This document shows, one piece after another, positions 1 through 5,325 of a stretch of 5,359 nt of DNA. A model generated the notes under the pieces. The model had not been told where the DNA came from, did no database searches, and was given only the letters and a program-made list of their open reading frames with translations. The position numbers and the translations under genes are program-made. Location of the stretch: NCBI GenBank assembly GCA_026416655.1, contig JAOAES010000329.1, positions 1 to 5,359 of the forward strand, in the 5' to 3' direction. This DNA is from Fimbriimonadales bacterium (GTDB taxonomy: Bacteria; Armatimonadota; Fimbriimonadia; Fimbriimonadales; GBS-DC). How positions within the stretch are numbered: position 1 is the first letter of the stretch; every line of letters begins with the position of its first letter.

Positions 1-798
1 GCGCAGGCGTTGGGGCAGCTCGCGCATCACGGGCGGGAAGAAAGCGTTGAACGCCAGATAGCCGATGTTGCCGGGCAGGATACGGCTCTCGATTTGCACG
101 GGGATTTCGGGGATAAAGCCGATTTGCACGCGCTCGCCGCGTGCTGCTGAACGCTCCAGCACGACTGTATGCTCTTTGCCATCCAGGTCGCGATAACGAA
201 TACGCACCTCGCTGCCCGCGCGCCCGCTCAGATATGCCCGAAACGCCAGATACGCCTCGAACCGCTCCTCCACCGGGGGCAGTTTGCGCTCGCGAATGCG
301 CTCCAGCAGTCGCTCGGTCTCCTGGTCGTCTATCTGGAGCAGCTCCGCGCCTGCGGGAACGCCCATCCGCGCAGCAGGAGAGCCTGGACGCACACGCACC
401 ACCACGGGACGCCCCTCCACCAGTTGCACGGTCAGCCCCGTCTCGCCGTCGGCGAGGCGTGTCCGCGCCTCCTCCTGCGCCACGAACGCGCCGGGCGGAA
501 TCACCCCAAAATGCGACTGCTTCAACTCGCCCAGCATCTGGTTCAACAGGCTGTAGAACTCGTTGTCAGACTTCGCTTCGCGGGCTTTCGGCTCGTATTG
601 GGAGCGCACGGCGTCCCAGTCCACTCCACCAAGGTTCGGGTCGTAGTGCGAGCGTTTCACTTCTTCCCACACGAACTGAAACACTTCCATGCGCTGCGCC
701 TCGCTGAGCCTTTGACTACTTGCACACGCCGCAAGGCTAAGCGTGAGCAACAAGAGCGACAGGATACGAAGCCCTCCAATCTGTACAGGTCGATTCAT
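1..798 (-). CDS. S41-family (C-terminal processing) peptidase, PDZ-containing lipoprotein, 3' end cut by window edge
   Basis: Reading the minus strand from the ATG at 798-796 gives 266 codons with no stop before the left edge. Residues 10-25 form a hydrophobic signal ending in a lipobox (L22-A23-A24-C25), so the mature protein should be a lipid-anchored envelope protein starting at Cys25. Residues about 35-100 resemble the helical N-terminal region of S41 peptidases, including an L-K-Q-S-H-F-G-V stretch (92-99) like the family's L-x-D-S-H-x-G. A PDZ domain spans about 120-215, with the RPGSPAARMGVPAGAELLQI core at 137-156 typical of substrate-binding PDZ. The stretch NIGYLAFNAF (244-253) is the usual beginning of the protease core. 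The catalytic Ser and Lys would lie beyond position 1, so activity cannot be judged. No convincing Shine-Dalgarno precedes the ATG. Family assignment is firm; substrate is unknown. Confidence 0.85.
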   Translation of the reverse strand, partial: MNRPVQIGGLRILSLLLLTLSLAACASSQRLSEAQRMEVFQFVWEEVKRSHYDPNLGGVDWDAVRSQYEPKAREAKSDNEFYSLLNQMLGELKQSHFGVIPPGAFVAQEEARTRLADGETGLTVQLVEGRPVVVRVRPGSPAARMGVPAGAELLQIDDQETERLLERIRERKLPPVEERFEAYLAFRAYLSGRAGSEVRIRYRDLDGKEHTVVLERSAARGERVQIGFIPEIPVQIESRILPGNIGYLAFNAFFPPVMRELPQRLR

Positions 799-820
799 CG
801 GGAAAGGATACCTGATGGGG

Positions 821-826
821 TATAAT
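821..826 (+). promoter_or_regulatory. -10 box (TATAAT) for tRNA-Leu, possibly also accDA
   Basis: A perfect TATAAT consensus lies 10 nt upstream of the mature tRNA 5' end at 837. No TTGACA-like -35 box is recognisable at a spacing of 16-18 nt. The sequence around it forms an imperfect inverted repeat: GGGAAAGGATA at 800-810 against TATCCTCCC at 826-834. Position and perfect consensus support the call; the missing -35 limits it. Confidence 0.6.
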
Positions 827-827
827 A
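822..827 (-). promoter_or_regulatory. possible -10 box (TATTAT) for the S41 protease gene
   Basis: On the minus strand TATTAT reads from 827 to 822. It overlaps the plus-strand TATAAT of the tRNA promoter. A start about 7 nt downstream would leave a leader of only about 17 nt before the ATG at 798, consistent with the lack of a clear Shine-Dalgarno. No good -35 is seen, and the expected -35 position falls inside the tRNA gene. This is a weak call. Confidence 0.25.
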
Positions 828-836
828 TCCTCCCAA

Positions 837-925
837 GCCGGAGTGGCGGAACGGGTAGACGCGCCGGTCTCAAAAATCGGTCTGGGGCGACTCAGGTGTG
901 GGTTCGAGTCCCACCTCCGGCACCA
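837..925 (+). tRNA. tRNA-Leu (anticodon CAA)
   Basis: A complete type II tRNA folds from the sequence. The acceptor stem is GCCGGAG with CTCCGGC (837-843 and 915-921). The D stem is GCG/CGC, ending at 862. The anticodon stem is CCGGT with ATCGG, closing the loop CTCAAAA (869-875), so the anticodon is CAA at 871-873, reading UUG. The long variable arm has stem CTGGG/CTCAG closed by a GCGA tetraloop, as expected for leucine. The T stem is GTGGG/CCCAC with loop TTCGAGT. The discriminator is A922, a leucine identity element, and CCA is encoded at 923-925. It points away from the S41 gene and toward accDA. No intron is present and no T-tract terminator follows. Confidence 0.97.
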
Positions 926-930
926 TTTTC

Positions 931-985
931 GTGGCAGGGGTGTCTCGCCCGTGCGTGAGTTTACTTGAGCGAGACGCTCAGCCAC
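931..985. repeat. Structured module A: long imperfect hairpin bounded by GTGGC/GCCAC
   Basis: GTGGC at 931-935 pairs with GCCAC at 981-985. Just inside, GGGTGTCTCGC (938-948) pairs with GCGAGACGCTC (969-979), eleven pairs of which two are G-U. The result is a 16-bp stem with a small internal loop and a 20-nt apical loop. A mutually exclusive smaller hairpin, TGAGCG-AGA-CGCTCA (966-980), uses the same right arm. There is no T-tract, so it is not a standard intrinsic terminator. The function is not known to me; it could be part of a dispersed repeat or an RNA leader element. Confidence 0.6.
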
Positions 986-993
986 GCCGTGTG

Positions 994-1015
994 GCACGGA
1001 CAGTCGTGTCCGTGC
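994..1015. repeat. Perfect 22-nt palindrome 1 (GGACA-N4-TGTCC core)
   Basis: The arms GCACGGACA and TGTCCGTGC match perfectly, nine base pairs around a GTCG centre. The core GGACA-N4-TGTCC is shared with the second palindrome, which starts exactly 28 nt downstream. No run of T follows, so it is not an intrinsic terminator. Confidence 0.85.
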
Positions 1016-1021
1016 GCTTGT

Positions 1022-1043
1022 GCTTGGACAGGACTGTCCAAGC
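1022..1043. repeat. Perfect 22-nt palindrome 2 (GGACA-N4-TGTCC core)
   Basis: The arms GCTTGGACAG and CTGTCCAAGC match perfectly, ten base pairs around a two-base GA centre. The central part of the palindrome is the same as in palindrome 1, while the outer four bases on each side differ but covary to keep pairing. The covariation suggests that the paired structure, or a dyad protein site, is what is maintained. Confidence 0.85.
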
Positions 1044-1050
1044 CACAGCG

Positions 1051-1058
1051 AGGGAGGG
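1051..1058 (+). promoter_or_regulatory. Shine-Dalgarno for accD
   Basis: AGGGAGGG contains a GGAGG core at 1053-1057, 4 nt before the ATG at 1062. It decides the start in favour of 1062 over an in-frame GTG at 1020. The GTG would add 14 residues encoded by palindrome 2 that do not resemble AccD. Confidence 0.75.
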
Positions 1059-1061
1059 CGC

Positions 1062-1886
1062 ATGCAAAGGCGAGCAGCGGTGCAGGCAAACGCGGAACAG
1101 TGGGTACAGTGCGCGAAGTGCAAAAAGATTCTTTTCCGCCCCGATTTCGAGCGGGCGATGCGCGTGTGTCCCCACTGCGGGCATCATCATCGTCTGCGCG
1201 CCCGCGAGCGCGTCCTGCTCACTGTCGATCCCGACACGTTTGAGGAGACCGACGCCGATCTGCGTCCCGTCGACCCACTGGAATTCCCCGACTACGCCGA
1301 CAAACTCCATAAAGGTATAGCGGCTTCAGGCGAGAACGAGGCGATTATCACGGGCACAGCGATGCTGGGGGGCTACGAAGTCGTGATTGGCGCGATGGAC
1401 TTCGGTTTTATGGGGGGCAGTATGGGGTCGGTCGTCGGCGAGAAGGTCACGCGTTGCTTCGAACGGGGCGCAGAGCGTGGATTGCCCGTGATTCTGTTCT
1501 GTGCATCGGGCGGGGCGCGGATGCAGGAAGGTCTCATCTCACTGATGCAGATGGCGAAGACCACCGCCGCCGTCGGCAGGCTGCAGCGTGCCGGCGTGCC
1601 CTATATCGCGGTGTTCACTGACCCGACGATGGCAGGCGTGCTGGCGAGCTTTGCCTCGCTGGCGGATGTAATCCTCGCTGAGCCGGGCGCGTTAGTGGGC
1701 TTCGCAGGACAGCGTGTCGCTGCGCAAGCCAGTGTCGGCAAACCGCCCGCGAACTTCCAAACCGCCGAGTTCCAGTACGAACACGGCATGATCGACCTCA
1801 TCGTCCCGCGCAAACAAATCCGCCCTACCTTGACCTATCTGCTGGAGATGTTGTTGCCGACACCGGAGGAGGCGCACGCGCGATGA
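1062..1886 (+). CDS. accD: Acetyl-CoA carboxylase carboxyltransferase subunit beta
   Basis: The 274-residue product is the beta subunit of the carboxyltransferase half of acetyl-CoA carboxylase. With AccA it moves the carboxyl group from biotin on AccB to acetyl-CoA, making malonyl-CoA for fatty-acid synthesis in the cytoplasm. An N-terminal zinc ribbon has four cysteines at 17, 20, 36 and 39 (C-x2-C-x15-C-x2-C). The crotonase-fold carboxyltransferase domain shows DFGFMGGSMGSVVGEK (113-128), SGGARMQEG (149-157), the DPTMAGV stretch and GFAGQRV, all characteristic of AccD. The protein lacks the longer C-terminal tail seen in some bacteria. The stop overlaps the accA start by 4 nt (ATGA), indicating a translationally coupled operon. 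No dedicated promoter is visible between it and tRNA-Leu. Identification is secure. Confidence 0.97.
   Translation: MQRRAAVQANAEQWVQCAKCKKILFRPDFERAMRVCPHCGHHHRLRARERVLLTVDPDTFEETDADLRPVDPLEFPDYADKLHKGIAASGENEAIITGTAMLGGYEVVIGAMDFGFMGGSMGSVVGEKVTRCFERGAERGLPVILFCASGGARMQEGLISLMQMAKTTAAVGRLQRAGVPYIAVFTDPTMAGVLASFASLADVILAEPGALVGFAGQRVAAQASVGKPPANFQTAEFQYEHGMIDLIVPRKQIRPTLTYLLEMLLPTPEEAHAR
1865..1872 (+). promoter_or_regulatory. Shine-Dalgarno for accA
   Basis: GGAGGAGG lies inside the end of accD, 10 nt before the ATG at 1883. Two ATG codons are adjacent (1883 and 1886). The first has the better spacing and gives the 4-nt overlap with the accD stop codon. Confidence 0.7.
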
Positions 1887-2842
1887 TGACGATTTTCGAT
1901 TTCGAGAAGCCCATCAACGAACTGGAGAGCGCGATTGCCGAGCTGCGCCAACTGGCGGCAGAGAAGGGCTTAGACCGCTCGCGCGAAATTGCCGAGCTGG
2001 AGGCGCAGCGCGAACGTCTGCTGAAACAAATCTTCGCCCACCTGCGCCCGTGGGATAAGGTACTGCTCGCGCGGCACCCGAAACGCCCCTACGCCCTGGA
2101 CTATATACGCCTGATGTGTGAGAGTTTTTTGGAACTGCATGGCGACCGCCTCGGTTTCGACGACCCCGCGATTGTAGGCGGGCTGGCGAAGCTGGGAAGC
2201 TATAAACTGGTCGTCGTGGGACAGCAGAAAGGGCGCGATCTGAAGGAACGCCAGAAGCGCAACTTCGCGATGGCGAAGCCCGAAGGCTACCGCAAGGCGA
2301 TGCGTCTGTTTCGACTCGCGGAAAAGTTTCGCCTACCCGTGCTGACCCTCGTCGATACCCCCGCTGCGGATCCCGGCGTGGAATCGGAGTCGCGCGGCAT
2401 CAGCGAGGCGATTGCACAGTCGATGCTCACGATGTTCGAGCTGACGGTGCCAACCGTTGCCGTGATTTTGGGCGAGGGGGGCAGCGGCGGCGCGATAGCG
2501 TTAGCTGCGGCGAACCGGGTGCTGATGCTGGAGCATGCAATCTACTCGGTCATCCCGCCAGAAGGCTGCGCGGCGATACTCTATCGCGACCCCAACAAAG
2601 CGCCCCAAGCCGCCGACGCGCTCAAACTCACCGCCGAAAGCGCGTTGGAGCTGGGATTGATCGACGTAGTGATTCCGGAGCCACTCGGCGCAGCGCACCG
2701 AGACCCGCAGACCACTGCACTCAGCGTGCGCTCCGCTGTGCTGCAGCAACTGGATGAACTAAGCCAGATGGAGCCTGACGCCCTACGCGAGCAACGCTAC
2801 CAGCGATTTCGACGCATGGGCGTCTACGAAGCCGCGCGATAG
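1883..2842 (+). CDS. accA: Acetyl-CoA carboxylase carboxyltransferase subunit alpha
   Basis: The 319-residue product has the same length as E. coli AccA and is the partner of AccD in the carboxyltransferase heterotetramer. Residues about 8-55 are a charged helical segment, as in the family. The crotonase-fold domain shows HGDRLGFDDPAIVGG (86-100), PEGYRKAMRL (133-142), GEGGSGGAIAL (197-207) and YSVIPPEGCAAILYRD (221-236). The double glycines of GEGGSGG, which form part of the active-site oxyanion pocket in this family, are intact. Some usually conserved spots differ: the GHQKG motif reads GQQKG (113-117), and the DTPGAYPG motif reads DTPAADPG (158-165). These are noted as oddities, not evidence of inactivity. 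The gene ends 2 bp from the stop of the convergent dehydrogenase gene. Identification is secure. Confidence 0.97.
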   Translation: MMTIFDFEKPINELESAIAELRQLAAEKGLDRSREIAELEAQRERLLKQIFAHLRPWDKVLLARHPKRPYALDYIRLMCESFLELHGDRLGFDDPAIVGGLAKLGSYKLVVVGQQKGRDLKERQKRNFAMAKPEGYRKAMRLFRLAEKFRLPVLTLVDTPAADPGVESESRGISEAIAQSMLTMFELTVPTVAVILGEGGSGGAIALAAANRVLMLEHAIYSVIPPEGCAAILYRDPNKAPQAADALKLTAESALELGLIDVVIPEPLGAAHRDPQTTALSVRSAVLQQLDELSQMEPDALREQRYQRFRRMGVYEAAR

Positions 2843-2844
2843 CA

Positions 2845-3933
2845 TCAAATCCGGTCCAGCCCACACCATTCGCGCAGCACCCCGTCCGCACCGCGCTCGC
2901 GAATCATCTGTTGCAGCTGTTGGGATTCGGGATCGCCAGGGTCGTTGTACGCCAGCGCGGCGAGAATCGCCTTGCGAAACGGCGTGGCGTCCTCGCCCTG
3001 CTCCACAAGGAGCTTATACGCGCCCACCAGACGGTCATCTGGGCGAAGTTTGCGCAGCGGTTCACGCGCCACACGCCCGATGGGGTCATCGAGGTGCGGG
3101 TCCTGAATCCGGGCGAGGATATCCTGCACGGTGGAGAAGTGTTCGTCGATATCGAATGAGTGCTTCTTGAGAAAGGCTTGTGAGAGCGATTTTGCACCTC
3201 GCACAAACAGCGCGTAGATTTCAGGATCTTGCAGAGCTTGCTGAATGGTGCGATAGCCGCGCTGTGCGCCCAGGTAGGCAATCAGCGCGTGTAGCCCATT
3301 ATGCAGGTAGAGCTTACGCTGCATATAGATTTCGAAGGGGCGCACAGGTTGCAGCCCCACGATTGGGGGCGGCTCGCCCACCAGCGCGTCCGCATCGACA
3401 GGCAGCTTGCTGTATCGGTCGACGCGCACGCCCGGCGGATCGCCAGGCAGCTCTGCGACAGCCTGACGCCCAATAATGCAACGCACCAGCCCCAGTGGGC
3501 TTAACAAGGTATGCTCATCGGGAGACAGCGTCTTTTGCAGGGCGTCGCGCAGGACGGTGTCGGCGTTCACCGCATTCTCACCCAGCAGCAGGTTGAGCGG
3601 TTTCGGATTCTGAGCAGCGCGCCGGCGCAGTCCGGCAGCAATCAGCGGTGCGAGGCTCGGTAGCATGTTCAACCCAACGGCAGTGGAAGCGACGTCGGCA
3701 CAGGCAAAAGCGTCCGCCACAGCGTCCACATCGGAAGCGTTAACGGCAGAGACGGGCGCAATCGTCTCACGTTCACCGTCCGTCCACTCTATCCAGCATG
3801 CGCGATGGCGGTTAAGGCTCTCGACTATCTCCGGGCGCGCCTCCACGAACACAGTCTCGAAGCCGGAGCGGGCATAGAGTTGCGCAAAGAACCCGCGCCC
3901 TATCTTGCCCGCCCCGACTTGCAGCGCCCGCAC
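2845..3933 (-). CDS. Polyol-specific long-chain dehydrogenase, mannitol-1-phosphate 5-dehydrogenase-like
   Basis: The 362-residue product starts at a GTG (3933-3931), placed so that the Rossmann motif GAGKIGRG falls at residues 7-14 as in MtlD. Family landmarks run the full length: STAVGLNML (83-91), LLGENAV (116-122), the catalytic signature KLYLHNGLHALIAYLG (207-222) and REPLRKLRPDDRLVG (290-304). In the signature, Lys207, Asn212 and His215 keep the K-x4-N-x2-H spacing of the known active site, and Asn120 matches the other conserved Asn. The enzyme therefore looks active and would interconvert a sugar or sugar phosphate and its polyol with NAD(P). MtlD, acting on mannitol 1-phosphate and fructose 6-phosphate, is the closest match I can recognise. 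No mannitol PTS gene is nearby, so the substrate is uncertain and I withhold a symbol. It is 15 nt downstream of the secreted-protein gene, with a weak GGGG ribosome site. Confidence 0.85.
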   Translation of the reverse strand: MRALQVGAGKIGRGFFAQLYARSGFETVFVEARPEIVESLNRHRACWIEWTDGERETIAPVSAVNASDVDAVADAFACADVASTAVGLNMLPSLAPLIAAGLRRRAAQNPKPLNLLLGENAVNADTVLRDALQKTLSPDEHTLLSPLGLVRCIIGRQAVAELPGDPPGVRVDRYSKLPVDADALVGEPPPIVGLQPVRPFEIYMQRKLYLHNGLHALIAYLGAQRGYRTIQQALQDPEIYALFVRGAKSLSQAFLKKHSFDIDEHFSTVQDILARIQDPHLDDPIGRVAREPLRKLRPDDRLVGAYKLLVEQGEDATPFRKAILAALAYNDPGDPESQQLQQMIRERGADGVLREWCGLDRI

Positions 3934-3948
3934 GCAACACCCCGTCGT

Positions 3949-5292
3949 TCAGTTGTCGCCTACCGCACCGAAGTTAAAGAGGACGATGAGCAAGTCTGCG
4001 TCGTCGACCACCCCGTCGCCATTCAAGTCGACATTCGGGTTGTTCGAACCGAAGTTGAATAACACCTGCAGCAGGTCGGCGTCGTCGATGACATTATCGC
4101 GGTTCAGGTCACCGTTGACGAGGTTAAACACCAGCCCTGACACATCGCTGTTGAGCGAGACGCCGCGCACGATGCGCCGCAGACTGGTCGGAGCGCGCAC
4201 CGCGATATCGACCGTGCCGCCCATAATCGAAGTGTAGGTGGTGAAGTTGCCTGCACTGTTCGTGTTGAAGGTGCGCTGATACTGCAGGTTCTGCGTGCCC
4301 GCCTGGAAGATTTGCATCTCGAAGGGCACGAGAGAAAGGTTCTGACGGTCGAAGTTCACGCGCCCTGAAATGAAGCGGCGCACGGGGGTATAGTCGGTAA
4401 GCAATACATCGTACCAGCCTCCTGCTCGTCCGCCAGCGTAGTTGTAGCCTTCCACACGAATGTAGTAGACGCCTGCAGGTAAATTGAACAGCGACACGCG
4501 CGAGGTGTAAGGATTGAACGGGTCGTGAGGGTCGTCGTCGTTGTTGCCGTTCGGTAGGGGATTGAAAGCCGAGTCATAAACAGTAATCACCGTATCCGTC
4601 GCGCCGAAGGTGCGCACGGTCAAATTCCCCGCGCCAATCTCGATGCGATAGTGATCCAGGTCGGTCTGGCGATAGCGCAAAAAGGCGTTGGGAATCAGTG
4701 TGAAGTCGTCGGCGAGGTTGCCTACATCGGTGGCAGTGTTGAAGGTCTCGTTCGTACTATCTACTTCATAAGGGTCGAAATCCCGCGCGGTGCTGCCGTC
4801 GAAAATCCGCAAGGCGTAGCGGAATCGCGCCAGCACGCCTGCGGTGGTGATTGAACGCACCTGCACGAAGTAGACGCCCGCGTTCAGCGAGATTGTAATC
4901 CCTGAATCGGCGTTGGTGAACGAAGTGTCGCGATTGCCGCGATTGTTGTTGCCAATTTCGTCATCGTCGTTCTCGGCAATCAGCACGCCGCTGGAGTTAT
5001 ACAGAGTCAAAACCGAATCCAGCGTGCAATCCACGCGGAACGAGTAGGTTCCCGTTTGCGCCAGCTCCACGCGAAAGACATCCACATCGCCGTCGGGGTT
5101 GATCAGCCCCTTCACGACCTTCATGCGGCGCGTGTTGGTGCTATCCACACCCACCACACCGAGATTCTGTGCTGTTGCGGTAGTATTGTTAACTTCAGTA
5201 TCGTTGGCAAAATCAATGACCAATGGTTGCGCTACGCCGAGCGCAAGCGTCAAGCCAAGGCACCCGAACAGACTCGTTATCTTCCTCATCAT
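3949..5292 (-). CDS. Secreted protein with two PPC-like domains and C-terminal dockerin-like calcium loops
   Basis: The 447-residue product begins at the ATG at 5292-5290, 6 nt from a strong AGGAG. A GTG one codon upstream (5295) and an ATG one codon downstream (5289) are alternatives. A Sec signal peptide occupies residues about 1-21, with cleavage likely after G-V-A. Two beta domains follow at about 55-165 and 180-300. They carry the D-x-D-x-F/Y-R start and the L-x-x-G-x-Y-x-x-V-R ending of bacterial pre-peptidase C-terminal (PPC) domains, with acidic Asn/Asp-rich loops. Residues about 305-390 look like a further beta-sandwich of the carboxypeptidase-regulatory or carbohydrate-binding type. 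The C-terminus holds two calcium loops, at 395-406 and 422-433, with Asp/Asn at positions 1, 3, 5, 9 and 12, as in dockerin type I repeats. No catalytic domain is recognised. Its role is probably cell-surface or extracellular binding or assembly; the function is unknown. Confidence 0.85.
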   Translation of the reverse strand: MMRKITSLFGCLGLTLALGVAQPLVIDFANDTEVNNTTATAQNLGVVGVDSTNTRRMKVVKGLINPDGDVDVFRVELAQTGTYSFRVDCTLDSVLTLYNSSGVLIAENDDDEIGNNNRGNRDTSFTNADSGITISLNAGVYFVQVRSITTAGVLARFRYALRIFDGSTARDFDPYEVDSTNETFNTATDVGNLADDFTLIPNAFLRYRQTDLDHYRIEIGAGNLTVRTFGATDTVITVYDSAFNPLPNGNNDDDPHDPFNPYTSRVSLFNLPAGVYYIRVEGYNYAGGRAGGWYDVLLTDYTPVRRFISGRVNFDRQNLSLVPFEMQIFQAGTQNLQYQRTFNTNSAGNFTTYTSIMGGTVDIAVRAPTSLRRIVRGVSLNSDVSGLVFNLVNGDLNRDNVIDDADLLQVLFNFGSNNPNVDLNGDGVVDDADLLIVLFNFGAVGDN

Positions 5293-5298
5293 CACAGG

Positions 5299-5305
5299 CT
5301 CCTTT
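5299..5305 (-). promoter_or_regulatory. Shine-Dalgarno for the secreted PPC/dockerin-like protein
   Basis: Read on the minus strand this is AAAGGAG, with 6 nt to the ATG at 5292, 3 nt to the GTG at 5295 and 9 nt to the ATG at 5289. The spacing favours the ATG at 5292. Confidence 0.75.
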
Positions 5306-5316
5306 CCCGCGCCTCT

Positions 5317-5325
5317 ATTATAGCA
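5317..5325 (-). promoter_or_regulatory. Extended -10 promoter (TGCTATAAT) for the secreted-protein gene
   Basis: On the minus strand TGC precedes a perfect TATAAT (5322-5317), the extended -10 arrangement that can work without a good -35. No TTGACA-like box is visible 16-18 nt upstream. The distance leaves a leader of roughly 20 nt before the start codon, containing the Shine-Dalgarno. It may also drive the dehydrogenase gene downstream. Confidence 0.65.

Larger units (their letters stand above)
991..1046. repeat. Structured module B: GTGGC/GCCAC-bounded element enclosing two 22-nt palindromes
   Basis: Module B repeats the outer plan of module A, with GTGGC at 991-995 and GCCAC at 1042-1046 and nearly the same length (56 against 55 nt). 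It lies 5 nt after module A. Inside are two perfect palindromes, 994-1015 and 1022-1043, whose ends share bases with the outer arms. The outer TGTG (990-993) and CACA (1044-1047) can close a three-way junction. Module B ends only 4 nt before the accD Shine-Dalgarno, so folding in RNA could affect accD translation. It could equally be a non-autonomous repeat that happens to sit here. Confidence 0.6.

Noticed and set aside
141..825. Long plus-strand open frames opposite the S41 protease gene
   Set aside because: They are Arg/Pro/His-rich low-complexity translations with no domain. The minus strand encodes a clear lipoprotein protease through the same bases.
994..1043. The two palindromes as intrinsic terminators of the tRNA transcript
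   Set aside because: Neither stem is followed by a T-tract on either strand.
931..1047. CRISPR array or insertion sequence
   Set aside because: There are no regularly spaced identical direct repeats with unique spacers, and no transposase or cas gene in the window.
1020..1061. A 14-codon N-terminal extension of accD from GTG at 1020
   Set aside because: It is encoded by palindrome 2 and does not resemble AccD, and the strong Shine-Dalgarno fits the ATG at 1062.
737..1123. A 128-codon minus-strand open frame
   Set aside because: It runs antisense through tRNA-Leu and both structured modules and has no recognisable family, a common false gene type over tRNAs and repeats.
3180..3504. Plus-strand and alternative-frame open frames opposite the dehydrogenase
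   Set aside because: They are compositional shadows of the MtlD-like gene, with no domain and no ribosome site.
5257..5268. A lipobox (L-F-G-C) in the secreted protein's signal sequence
   Set aside because: Phe is not accepted in the third-last lipobox position, and the Cys is too close to the N-terminus, in the middle of the hydrophobic stretch. A standard signal peptidase I site after G-V-A fits better.
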